Part shown: positions 1 through 6,744 of the stretch, one piece after another | Numbering within the stretch: position 1 is the first letter of the stretch | Layout of the letters: the number at the start of each line of letters is the position of its first letter | Source of the DNA: an uncultured Bacteroidales bacterium | GTDB lineage: Bacteria > Bacteroidota > Bacteroidia > Bacteroidales > UBA3663 | DNA length: 15,423 nucleotides | Assembly: GCA_905236195.1 (NCBI GenBank) | Contig: CAJOOX010000024.1 | Location: 1 to 15,423 of the forward strand | Reading direction: 5' to 3' | The notes under the pieces: generated by a model | Databases searched by the model: none | The model's input: only the letters and a program-made list of their open reading frames with translations | What the model was told of the DNA's origin: nothing | Made by a program: the position numbers and the translations under genes

Positions 1-1
1 G

Positions 2-568
2 GCCGTCAAGCTGTCGAAGATTTGCAACGACCTGCGTCTGATGGCCTCCGGTCCGCGTTGCGGTCTGAACGAAATCAACCTGCCGGCGATGGCTCCCGGA
101 TCGACCATCATGCCCGGCAAGGTCAATCCCGTCATTCCGGAAGTCTGCAACCAGGTGGCTTACAAGGTAATCGGCAACGATCTCTGCGTCGCAATGTGTA
201 ACCAGGCTGCCCAGATGGAACTCAATGCGATGGAACCCGTGATGGCCCAGTGCTGCTTCGCTTCGGCCGACCTGCTGATGAACGGTATGGATACGCTCCG
301 CACACGCTGTGTGGACGGTATCACCGCCAACGTGGACCGCTGTCTGAAGTATGTGCATGACTCCATAGGTATTGTAACAGCTCTCGATCCCGTTATCGGT
401 TATGTGCCGGCAACTCAGATTGCCAAGGAGGCACTCGAAACCGGCAAGGGTGTCTACGAACTGGTCATCGAACACAAACTGCTCACCAAGGAACAACTTG
501 ACATCATCCTCAAACCCGAGAATATGATTGAGCCGGTTGCTCTGAATATTAGAATTGATCACGAATGA
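2..568 (+). CDS. aspA: Aspartate ammonia-lyase, C-terminal part (cut by window edge)
   Basis: This is the last 188 residues of an enzyme that reversibly deaminates L-aspartate to fumarate and ammonia in the cytoplasm, feeding fumarate to anaerobic respiration and the reductive TCA branch. The frame is open from base 2, so the 5' part lies outside the window. The fumarase/aspartase signature is visible as GSTIMPGKVNP; the Ser after the first Gly is the catalytic base in this family. The following stretches (EVCNQVAYKVIGND, MEPVMAQ, GITAN, SIGIVTALDP) match aspartase rather than fumarase or argininosuccinate lyase, and the C-terminal domain ends at a normal place. The stop codon overlaps the ATG of the downstream GH3 gene (ATGA at 565-568), so the two are probably co-transcribed. 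Aspartase versus class II fumarase is the only real ambiguity, and the signature context favours aspartase. Confidence 0.94.
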   Translation, partial: AVKLSKICNDLRLMASGPRCGLNEINLPAMAPGSTIMPGKVNPVIPEVCNQVAYKVIGNDLCVAMCNQAAQMELNAMEPVMAQCCFASADLLMNGMDTLRTRCVDGITANVDRCLKYVHDSIGIVTALDPVIGYVPATQIAKEALETGKGVYELVIEHKLLTKEQLDIILKPENMIEPVALNIRIDHE

Positions 569-2868
569 ATAAATGGACTGTAGCTGCATTGGCGGCAGTA
601 TTTCTCACCACGGCCTGCGGTTCGCAGGATAACACGAACAGCAAGCCAGCGATTCCTGCGGATGCCGAGATAGAGGCACGTGTGGAAAAAACGTTGGGTA
701 CCCTGACGCTCGACCAGAAAGTGGGGCAGATGCTTGAACTCCAGATCGATGCGCTCGGCGCCTGGGGCGACGACGGCAGATTTCACCTCGATTCGGTGAA
801 GATGGATTCCCTCCTGGTGAAGTATCAGGTGGGCTCTGTCCTGAATTGTCCCGGTCACGCACTCTCGCCCGAGGACTGGAACGCTGTTATCGGAGAGGTG
901 CAACGCATCAGTATGGAGAAAATCGGTATCCCCACGCTCTACGGCATTGACCAGAATCACGGCGCCAGTTATTCAATCGGGGCTACTTTCTTCCCCCAGA
1001 ATCTCAATGTGGCAGCTTCCTTCAATCCCGAGATAGCCTATCGCGCAGGCGAGATAACCGCCTACGAGACGCGCGCTTGCGGCGGTCCATGGACCTATTG
1101 TCCAACGCTCGACCTTGCCCGCGATCCGCGCTGGCCGCGCTTTTGGGAAAACTACGGCGAGGATGCTTATGTCAACGCCGTGATGGGAGTTGCTGCCACG
1201 CGAGGCATGCAGGGCGATGATCCGAATCATGTGGATAGGAACCACATTGCCGTTTCCATCAAACACTATCTGGGTTACGGTATGCCCTTCAGTGGCAAGG
1301 ACCGCACCCCTGCCTACATTTCGCCGGCCGACCTCAAGGAGAAGCACCTGGCTCCATTCAAGGCTGCCATACTGGAAGGCGGTGCGCTCACCCTGATGGC
1401 CAATTCGGGTTCGGTGAACGGAACACCCGTGCATGCCAGCCGTGAATTCCTCACGGAATGGCTTAAGGACGGGTTGAACTGGGACGGTATGATTGTAACC
1501 GACTGGGCCGATATCAATAATCTCTGGCAACGCGAAAAGGTGGCGCGCGACAAGAAGGAAGCCATCTGTATGGCTGTCAATGCCGGTATAGATATGTGCA
1601 TGGAGCCTTATAATGTGGATTTCTGTACCCTGCTCAAGGAACTGGTTCTGGAGGGCCGAGTTCCCCAGTCGCGCGTTGACGATGCCGTACGTCGCATACT
1701 GAGGGTGAAATACCGGCTCGGGCTCTTCGACCAGCCGATGACCGAGGCTAAGGATTATCCCCGATACGGATGCGCCGAGTTTGCTGAATTTGCGCTGAGA
1801 GGAGCCGAGGAGAGTGAAGTGCTCCTCAAGAATGTCAACGCTCTGCTTCCTCTGAAACCGGGAACGAAGATTCTGGTCACAGGTCCCAACGCCAACTCGA
1901 TGCGAACGCTGAACGGCGGATGGAGTTATACCTGGCAGGGAGATGCCGACCGTTATGCACAGGAGTTTAATACTATCTATGAAGCCCTGCAACAGAAATT
2001 CGGAGCGGGCAACGTAAGCTTCGAACCAGGCATTTCCTACAAGATGAGCGGAGCTTGGTGGGAGGAGAATGAACCCCGTATCCAACAGGCGGTGGATGCC
2101 GCCCGCCGCGCCGATGTCATCGTAGCGTGTGTGGGGGAGAACTCCTATTGTGAAACTCCCGGCAATCTCGACGATCTCAATCTGTCGGGCAATCAGAAAG
2201 ACCTGGTGAAAGCGTTGGCCAAGACGGGTAAACCCATCGTTCTGATTCTGAACGAAGGCCGTCCCAGACTGGTTAATGATATCGAGCCGCTGGTACAGGC
2301 GGTAGTGGATGTGATTCTGCCTGGCAACTACGGCGGCGACGCGCTTGCCAATCTGCTGGCAGGTGATGCCAACTTCTCGGCAAAACTGCCGTTCACCTAT
2401 CCCCGCTATATCAACAGCCTGAGCACCTACGACTATAAAGTGTCGGAACGTACGGCTACGATGGAAGGCGCCTACGATTACAGCGCCGACGTGAAGGTGC
2501 AGTGGCCCTTTGGCTTCGGCCTGAGTTACACTACTTTTAAATATAGTAATCTGACGGTTACCAAGCCGCAGTTTGCAGCAGGCGACAGCCTCGTATTCTC
2601 GGTGGACCTGACAAATACAGGCGAGAGGTCCGGCAAGGAAACAGTGATGCTGTTCACGAGCGATCTGGTGGCTACGCTGGTGCCCGACAACCGGCGTCTG
2701 CGTGCATTTGAGAAGGTGGAGCTTGCTCCTGCCGAGACTAAGACTGTAACGCTGAAAATTGCGGCTGCCGATCTCTCCTTTGTCAACGCTAAAGGCGAGT
2801 GGTGTCTGGAGCCCGGCGACTTCCGGGCGCAGATTGGAACCGAGGTTCTCAAGATAACGCTGAACTAA
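565..2868 (+). CDS. Glycoside hydrolase family 3 lipoprotein (beta-glucosidase/xylosidase type)
   Basis: A 767-residue exo-acting glycosidase, probably releasing terminal beta-linked sugars from oligosaccharides outside the inner membrane. Residues 1-18 form a short lipoprotein signal peptide with lipobox LTTAC, so Cys18 should be lipidated. The GH3 N-terminal barrel covers about 45-390: it contains DLARDPRWPRFWENYGED (183-200), the KH pair at 233-234, and IVTDW with the likely catalytic nucleophile Asp313. The GH3 C-terminal domain (about 415-615) contains VGENSYCETPG (523-533); by analogy with plant exoglucanase-type GH3 enzymes, one of Glu525/Glu530 is the likely acid/base (inference). FGFGLSYTTF (649-658) leads into a fibronectin-III-like domain (about 665-765). 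The start is fixed by the signal peptide and the 4-nt overlap with aspA. Substrate cannot be read from the sequence, and no SusC/SusD pair or other glycosidase is nearby. A hairpin terminator follows. Confidence 0.95.
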   Translation: MNKWTVAALAAVFLTTACGSQDNTNSKPAIPADAEIEARVEKTLGTLTLDQKVGQMLELQIDALGAWGDDGRFHLDSVKMDSLLVKYQVGSVLNCPGHALSPEDWNAVIGEVQRISMEKIGIPTLYGIDQNHGASYSIGATFFPQNLNVAASFNPEIAYRAGEITAYETRACGGPWTYCPTLDLARDPRWPRFWENYGEDAYVNAVMGVAATRGMQGDDPNHVDRNHIAVSIKHYLGYGMPFSGKDRTPAYISPADLKEKHLAPFKAAILEGGALTLMANSGSVNGTPVHASREFLTEWLKDGLNWDGMIVTDWADINNLWQREKVARDKKEAICMAVNAGIDMCMEPYNVDFCTLLKELVLEGRVPQSRVDDAVRRILRVKYRLGLFDQPMTEAKDYPRYGCAEFAEFALRGAEESEVLLKNVNALLPLKPGTKILVTGPNANSMRTLNGGWSYTWQGDADRYAQEFNTIYEALQQKFGAGNVSFEPGISYKMSGAWWEENEPRIQQAVDAARRADVIVACVGENSYCETPGNLDDLNLSGNQKDLVKALAKTGKPIVLILNEGRPRLVNDIEPLVQAVVDVILPGNYGGDALANLLAGDANFSAKLPFTYPRYINSLSTYDYKVSERTATMEGAYDYSADVKVQWPFGFGLSYTTFKYSNLTVTKPQFAAGDSLVFSVDLTNTGERSGKETVMLFTSDLVATLVPDNRRLRAFEKVELAPAETKTVTLKIAAADLSFVNAKGEWCLEPGDFRAQIGTEVLKITLN

Positions 2869-2894
2869 GATTCCTGCGTTTCGTTCAGAGTCAA

Positions 2895-2929
2895 ATAAAA
2901 AAGCCTGCCGGTGCAATATCGGCAGGCTT
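2895..2929 (-). terminator. Intrinsic terminator between convergent units
   Basis: A perfect 10-bp inverted repeat (AAGCCTGCCG at 2901-2910 and its complement at 2920-2929) encloses a 9-nt loop. On the minus strand the stem is followed by a run of six U, then AUUUG, which makes a good terminator for the wza/wzc-like operon ending at 2954. On the plus strand the tail is only GATTTATAT, so it may also stop the aspA-GH3 transcript, but less strongly. Confidence 0.85.
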
Positions 2930-2953
2930 GATTTATATCGGTCGGGATGGTTT

Positions 2954-5488
2954 CTATGCTTTATCGTCGTCGGTTTCTCCATATCCGTAACCATACCCGT
3001 ATCCGTATCCGTAACCATATCCATATCCGTATCCGGACTTGCCTTCACGGGTAGCGCCGTTGAGCAGGATACACATGTTGCGGAACTGGTTGCTCTGATA
3101 CAATTTTTCGATTTCGTCAAGCTGGGCACGTTCGGTAACGCCCACGCGTACTACGTATATGGTGAGGTCGGCATAACGGTTGCTGAGTCGTGCATCGGCC
3201 ACAACGCCCGAAGGAACGGAGTCGAGAATGACATATTCGTATCTCTTCTTCAACTCGGCGATAACCTCCTGCATCTTGGCGCTCATGAGCAACTGTACGG
3301 GGTTGGGCGGAACGGGACCGGCGAGGAGCAGGTCGAGATGGTCGTTGTCCTTGCTCTCGAAGAGCACATCCTCGAGGCGGGCTTTGCCAGAGAGAACGTT
3401 GGTCAGACCTATCGCATGCTTCGGACGCTGATCCTCGCGCACGAGGTTCAGGTTCTTGTGGCCTTTGCGGATATCCAAATCCACCCAGATGGACTTGCGA
3501 TCGCTGTTGGCAAGAATGGAGGCCATGTTCTGGGATACGAAACTCTTGCCGGCGCCGGGAGCGAATGAGGTGAAGAATATACACTGCGGTATTTCGCCCG
3601 GAGTGTCGCCCACATAGGCAAGGTTGCTCTGCACAAGATGGAACGCTTCTGCAAGGGGATTCTTGGAGTTGGCATCCACCACGATGTGGTTGAGTTTCTC
3701 CCCGGGTTCGATTTTCAGCACATGATCCACGAAATTGAGGAACCAGTTCTGTTTGTCGTCGTTCTCGCGTTCGGGAATTTCGCCCACAAACGGGATGTCA
3801 ACAGCATCCTCCACATCCTTACGTCCGCGGATTGTTGTTGTGAGAAGCAGGATGACCAGGATGACAATCATCGGGATGGCGATACCGACCAGGATGAAGA
3901 TGCCGTAAATCTTGGCGGGGATCGGGAAAACTGGCGAAGTGCTGCCCATGGGATCTTCAATCACCTTGGTAGAATTCTCGCCCACTGCCAGCTGGAGTTT
4001 CAGTTCTTCGTTCTTTTGGAGAAGGTAGGAGAAATACTGTTCCTTATATTTGTGGGAAATACCCAGCGATTTGGCCTTAATAGCCGCTGAGTCATAGGAT
4101 ACTGTCTTGGGAGCGGCAGAACTGCGCAGACGTGCTACGCGGCTGTTGGCCAGACTGCTCTGGGCTGCAAGCTGTTCGATATAGGCATCGACAGCACCGA
4201 CCAGGGTGCGTTCCATCGACTCGATGGCGGCATCACGTTTGCGTACAGCAGGGTTCTCGGCCGAAGAATTCTTGAGCAGTTGCAGTCGTTCGTCAATGAG
4301 TTTGTTGTAGCCGGCAATCTGAGTTGACAGACCGGCTTCATCACCTGTTGTGGTGATATAGTCCTTGGTAGCAAAGGCCTGCTGTACACGGTTGCGGAGG
4401 TTGCGGGCTGCACTGAGTGCTGCGCTCGCCTGAGCGGCTGCATCCTGGGCCGTCGAGAGGCTGCCTGCCGAACTTGCAGCCGACTGGATGGCGCTCTGCC
4501 CGTTTTCATCCAGCGAGGTTACGTCGATGCCGAATTCGGAAAGCTGATTGCCGGTTTCGCCCAACTCCTGGGAAACTTCATCAATACGTTTGCGGACGAA
4601 GTTGATTGAGTTGTTGGTGCTGACATTATGGGCTTCATACGACTGTTTGTCGTAGGCCTTTACGACTTCCTGAAGCACAGCGTCGGCTTCCGATACAGAG
4701 TTGGTGGTGCAGATGATACGGATTACCGAGGAAGCGCGGTTCTCGGTTGTCAGCATTTCCTGAACGCGAAGTGCGGCTTCATGCGGAGAATGACGTTCCA
4801 CGAAAAACACTTCGCCCAATACCGATGACAGCGCAGCAGGATTCTTGGCATTGGCATCGATGATGGCGGTTTCGTGAGTATTGGGAAGTTCGAACTGACT
4901 GCCGAAATAGTAGGAATAGTCTTCCTGTTCGGTGATGCGGTTTACGATACCGTCCACTTTGACCGAAACAATACGGAACGTTTCCATCGTCTCGGGACGG
5001 ATGCCTATAGTGATGTCTTTCTCGTAGTTGCTTTTGAACTTCATCGTGAAAGGACGGTCGTCATAGAGATAGGCCTTGCTGAAGAATCCTTCGGCATAAT
5101 AACGGATGTCGAGGTTCAGTACTTGTGCCACCTGGTCGGCGAGCTTCATCGAATGGATGATGTAGAGCTCATTGTCGAGAGCACTTTGGTTATTACCGTT
5201 GTCGAAACCGAGATATTTGGAAATGTCCATTGTGCCGCCCTGATCCTGTCCCAAAGTAATCTGGATATCGGAAACGCGCTGATATTGGGGCTGCAGGGTA
5301 CGGATATAGACGAATGCTATCAGAAACGCCAGAACACCGCCCACCAGCAACCAATACCAGTTATAGACGACCATCGTCAGATAGTCCTTGATATTGAATG
5401 CAGAGTTCGGCCCTTTCTTGGATTCTGCTGTCTGTTGTCCCGCAGGGGCTTGGAAGCCTGTTTGCGGGATGGTTTTCATATTCTCCAT
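2954..5488 (-). CDS. Wzc-like polysaccharide co-polymerase and tyrosine autokinase
   Basis: An inner-membrane protein of 844 residues that sets chain length and drives export of capsule or exopolysaccharide together with an outer-membrane Wza-type channel. Domains in order: Wzz-type segment with a first membrane helix at about 44-62; a long periplasmic region with an Ala/Ser-rich coiled coil (about 295-460); a second membrane helix at about 527-551; and a cytoplasmic BY-kinase domain (about 600-815). Walker A is APGAGKS (Lys648), Walker A' is VDLDIRKG (Asp670, Asp672), and Walker B is VILDSVPS (Asp756). The C-terminus is a G(YG)9 tyrosine cluster (819-837), the usual autophosphorylation target. 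The gene starts 19 nt after the wza-like gene in the same operon. Met4 is an alternative start, with GGAG 4 nt before it. Odd points are H617/Q620 where the family's EX2RX2R motif has Arg, and DSVPS in place of the usual DTPP. No cognate phosphatase gene is adjacent. Confidence 0.93.
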   Translation of the reverse strand: MENMKTIPQTGFQAPAGQQTAESKKGPNSAFNIKDYLTMVVYNWYWLLVGGVLAFLIAFVYIRTLQPQYQRVSDIQITLGQDQGGTMDISKYLGFDNGNNQSALDNELYIIHSMKLADQVAQVLNLDIRYYAEGFFSKAYLYDDRPFTMKFKSNYEKDITIGIRPETMETFRIVSVKVDGIVNRITEQEDYSYYFGSQFELPNTHETAIIDANAKNPAALSSVLGEVFFVERHSPHEAALRVQEMLTTENRASSVIRIICTTNSVSEADAVLQEVVKAYDKQSYEAHNVSTNNSINFVRKRIDEVSQELGETGNQLSEFGIDVTSLDENGQSAIQSAASSAGSLSTAQDAAAQASAALSAARNLRNRVQQAFATKDYITTTGDEAGLSTQIAGYNKLIDERLQLLKNSSAENPAVRKRDAAIESMERTLVGAVDAYIEQLAAQSSLANSRVARLRSSAAPKTVSYDSAAIKAKSLGISHKYKEQYFSYLLQKNEELKLQLAVGENSTKVIEDPMGSTSPVFPIPAKIYGIFILVGIAIPMIVILVILLLTTTIRGRKDVEDAVDIPFVGEIPERENDDKQNWFLNFVDHVLKIEPGEKLNHIVVDANSKNPLAEAFHLVQSNLAYVGDTPGEIPQCIFFTSFAPGAGKSFVSQNMASILANSDRKSIWVDLDIRKGHKNLNLVREDQRPKHAIGLTNVLSGKARLEDVLFESKDNDHLDLLLAGPVPPNPVQLLMSAKMQEVIAELKKRYEYVILDSVPSGVVADARLSNRYADLTIYVVRVGVTERAQLDEIEKLYQSNQFRNMCILLNGATREGKSGYGYGYGYGYGYGYGYGYGETDDDKA
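2978..3034 (-). repeat. In-frame hexanucleotide repeat encoding G(YG)9
   Basis: Fifty-seven bases encode alternating Gly and Tyr, nine Tyr in all, at the C-terminus of the Wzc-like kinase. The DNA unit is TAYGGN with variable third bases (TAC and TAT mixed; GGA, GGT and GGG), so it is a degenerate 6-nt tandem repeat. Changes in copy number would stay in frame and alter only the number of tyrosines. Confidence 0.9.
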
Positions 5489-5507
5489 GAGGGGATGTAT
5501 TGTCTCG

Positions 5508-6341
5508 TTAGAATGCGGCCATGATGATAGCAGCCATTGATACTAGGAAGGAAGCGATGGTTGAAGTAGCCGTGATGTATTTGTAGGTAGCGCTTTCGTC
5601 AACCGTGGATGCTCCGTTGCCTTCTATGTAAATAATATCGTTCTGCTGCAAGTAGTAGACTGGGGAATTGAGCAAGTCTGAAAGCTTGGTGAAGTCGACG
5701 CGTGTAGTCCAGATTTCGCCGTTTTCCTCACGTATGACAAGCACATTCTCGCGATAGCTGCCCGTGGGGAAACCGCCGGCCTGGGTAATGGCTTCGATAA
5801 TGGTGCAGCGGTCTTTGTCCAACGTCAGGATGGTGGACGTCTTGGAGGGACCGATGATTACAACATGGAAACTCAAGAGTTCGACACTTACAACGGCATC
5901 GTTCACATAACCGCTGCGGAGACGGTTCTGGATTGTATCGGCAAGGGCTTTGCGCGAAAGACCTTCCACATAAATGCGTCCGAAGACGGGGAATTCGATG
6001 TATCCGTCTTTGTCAACGTGGAATGCTGTAGTATTCGTGTTGCCGGCACCTCCCATGGAACCGCCGCTGCCGCCCATGGAGCCACTGCCCGAACCGATGA
6101 GGGTTTTGTTGTTGAACACATCAACAAGTTCCTTGGTCTGTGAGGCAATGGAGATGGCCAACTGGTCATCCGACTGGATGCGAATGTCGAAAGTGGAAGC
6201 GATACGTTTGGGGTCCTGATACTCATTGGCATCCTGGAAGAGTACAAGGTGCTCGCGTGACACACAACTGCTCAAGGCAAGGAGGGCCATTGTGGTCATT
6301 ACCCAGGTGAAGAGTCGAAATCTCTTGATATAATTTTTCAT
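5508..6341 (-). CDS. Wza-like outer-membrane polysaccharide export lipoprotein
   Basis: A 277-residue protein predicted to form or contribute to the outer-membrane exit channel for a capsule or exopolysaccharide. Residues 1-26 are a lipoprotein signal peptide with lipobox ALSSC (Cys26). A polysaccharide-export domain (about 48-155) contains DGYIEFPVFGRIYVEGLS. An SLBB-like beta-grasp domain (about 158-240) contains IIEAITQAGGF and LQQNDIIYIEG. A hydrophobic C-terminal segment (about 257-277) may be the membrane-spanning helix typical of Wza-type proteins. A Gly/Ser/Met-rich stretch at 83-100 interrupts the export domain. It is shorter than E. coli Wza and appears to carry one SLBB repeat, as is common in Bacteroidetes. 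It is the first gene of the operon; the Wzc-like gene follows after 19 nt. A TTTG-N20-TATCTTTG promoter lies 33-64 nt upstream of the start codon. The signal peptide supports the chosen start. Confidence 0.91.
   Translation of the reverse strand: MKNYIKRFRLFTWVMTTMALLALSSCVSREHLVLFQDANEYQDPKRIASTFDIRIQSDDQLAISIASQTKELVDVFNNKTLIGSGSGSMGGSGGSMGGAGNTNTTAFHVDKDGYIEFPVFGRIYVEGLSRKALADTIQNRLRSGYVNDAVVSVELLSFHVVIIGPSKTSTILTLDKDRCTIIEAITQAGGFPTGSYRENVLVIREENGEIWTTRVDFTKLSDLLNSPVYYLQQNDIIYIEGNGASTVDESATYKYITATSTIASFLVSMAAIIMAAF
6042..6095 (-). repeat. Gly/Ser/Met-rich linker in the Wza-like protein
   Basis: Eighteen codons (residues 83-100) are almost entirely Gly and Ser with two Met, containing two similar GGSMGG/GSMGG units. 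At the DNA level the motif CCCATGGARCC occurs twice, 21 nt apart, which suggests local duplication. It is probably a flexible loop inside the export domain. Confidence 0.7.
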
Positions 6342-6359
6342 ATTCTAGCGCTAAATATG
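6339..6359 (-). promoter_or_regulatory. Palindrome spanning the wza-like start codon
   Basis: An inverted repeat with 10-bp arms (CATATT-c-TAGC and GCTA-AATATG, with one unpaired base at 6345) sits in the 5' leader and includes the ATG. In the mRNA it can fold as an 8-bp stem with a GCGC loop and one bulged G, pairing the AUG itself. It could be a translation-blocking hairpin, or a DNA operator just downstream of the transcription start. The structure is seen; its role is inferred. Confidence 0.45.
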
Positions 6360-6373
6360 GTTTATAATTGCCG

Positions 6374-6405
6374 CAAAGATACTAATTTAATTCCAACTGA
6401 GCAAA
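6374..6405 (-). promoter_or_regulatory. Bacteroidetes-type promoter P1 of the wza/wzc-like operon
   Basis: On the minus strand the -33 box TTTG (6402-6405) is followed by 20 nt and the -7 box TATCTTTG (6374-6381), an exact match to the Bacteroidetes housekeeping consensus TTTG / TAnnTTTG at the expected spacing. Transcription should start near 6368, giving a leader of about 27 nt before the ATG at 6341. Confidence 0.82.
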
Positions 6406-6418
6406 TAACTGAGCAAAA
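6395..6418. repeat. 12-bp direct repeat over the P1 -33 box
   Basis: AACTGAGCAAAT (6395-6406) is immediately followed by AACTGAGCAAAA (6407-6418), with 11 of 12 bases identical. The repeat covers the -33 element and the DNA just upstream of it in promoter P1, so it is positioned like an operator or activator site. AACTGAGCAA also occurs in the opposite orientation at 6888-6897, over the sufD stop codon. Confidence 0.7.
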
Positions 6419-6540
6419 AATTGACAAAAATCCCGTTTTTTTTAGGATTTAAGCCCTGAAAAGCATTTTCAAGCACCTTTTTTATCCTCAAAAGCAGCTG
6501 TACTCTGCAGTTCAGCCTCAAATGTGATTTCTCCCCTCTC

Positions 6541-6707
6541 CAAAAAAATGTCCTTGCTTCATTGCTCGCCTGCGGCGGCTTGAAACAAGGACTTGTCATA
6601 ACTTAACGTACGAGGTTTCAATTTTTTACTGGTTTAATTGCGAGATTTAAGACACCTTCGAAACTACATCTGAATTTCGACACTAAATCGTAATGTATTT
6701 GATTTGA
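6541..6707 (-). ncRNA. Candidate small RNA or attenuated leader, about 165 nt
   Basis: This segment runs from the predicted start of promoter P2 to the U-run of a strong intrinsic terminator, so transcription should yield a discrete RNA of about 165 nt. A 5' stem is visible: TCGAAA at 6675-6680 pairs with TTTCGA at 6658-6663 across an 11-nt loop, and is flanked by an outer 6-bp helix (6684-6689 with 6644-6649). The 3' end is the terminator hairpin. No credible reading frame lies within it. It does not look like 6S RNA, because its ends are not complementary. It may be an independent regulatory RNA, or a 5' leader whose read-through feeds the wza-like gene. No known family is recognised. Confidence 0.5.
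6542..6592 (-). terminator. Strong intrinsic terminator inside the wza-like upstream region
   Basis: A 12-bp stem with one G-U pair (6581-6592 with 6550-6561) encloses inner GC helices (6578-6579 with 6564-6565, and 6574-6577 with 6567-6570) around a 3-nt loop. On the minus strand it is followed by A and seven U (6542-6548). It lies about 275 nt after the suf-operon terminator and downstream of P2, so it most likely ends the P2 transcript. Confidence 0.82.
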
Positions 6708-6712
6708 CTCTG

Positions 6713-6744
6713 CAAAGATAGCGTAAAATTTCGAACTGTGCAAA
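6713..6744 (-). promoter_or_regulatory. Bacteroidetes-type promoter P2
   Basis: On the minus strand TTTG (6741-6744), 20 nt, then TATCTTTG (6713-6720): the same boxes and spacing as P1. The predicted start is near 6707. It lies downstream of the suf terminator and upstream of the terminator at 6542-6592, so it appears dedicated to the short non-coding unit, or to a regulated long leader of the wza-like gene. Confidence 0.75.

Noticed and set aside
973..3129. A 718-codon open frame on the minus strand opposite the GH3 gene
   Set aside because: It is a codon-bias shadow: the plus-strand product has a full signal peptide, GH3 motifs and a family-typical length, while the antisense product has no recognisable domain and runs past the terminator into the kinase gene.
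4874..5524. A 216-codon plus-strand frame opposite the Wzc-like gene
   Set aside because: No recognisable domain, start signal or promoter; the minus-strand gene there has clear Wzz and kinase features.
6455..6487. Possible plus-strand terminator (8-bp hairpin CCTGAAAA/TTTTCAAG, then CACC and a T-run)
   Set aside because: The stem is mostly A-T with a G-U pair, the T-run is separated from it, and no plus-strand transcript is expected there.
6387..6599. A 70-codon open frame on the minus strand in the intergenic region
   Set aside because: Its first codons are the strong terminator hairpin, its end overlaps promoter P1, and its composition is AT-driven without a recognisable domain. Chance opening in AT-rich DNA is more likely.
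6541..6707. The non-coding unit as 6S RNA
   Set aside because: 6S RNA has complementary ends forming one long rod with a central bubble. Here the 3' end is an independent terminator hairpin and the 5' end does not pair with it.
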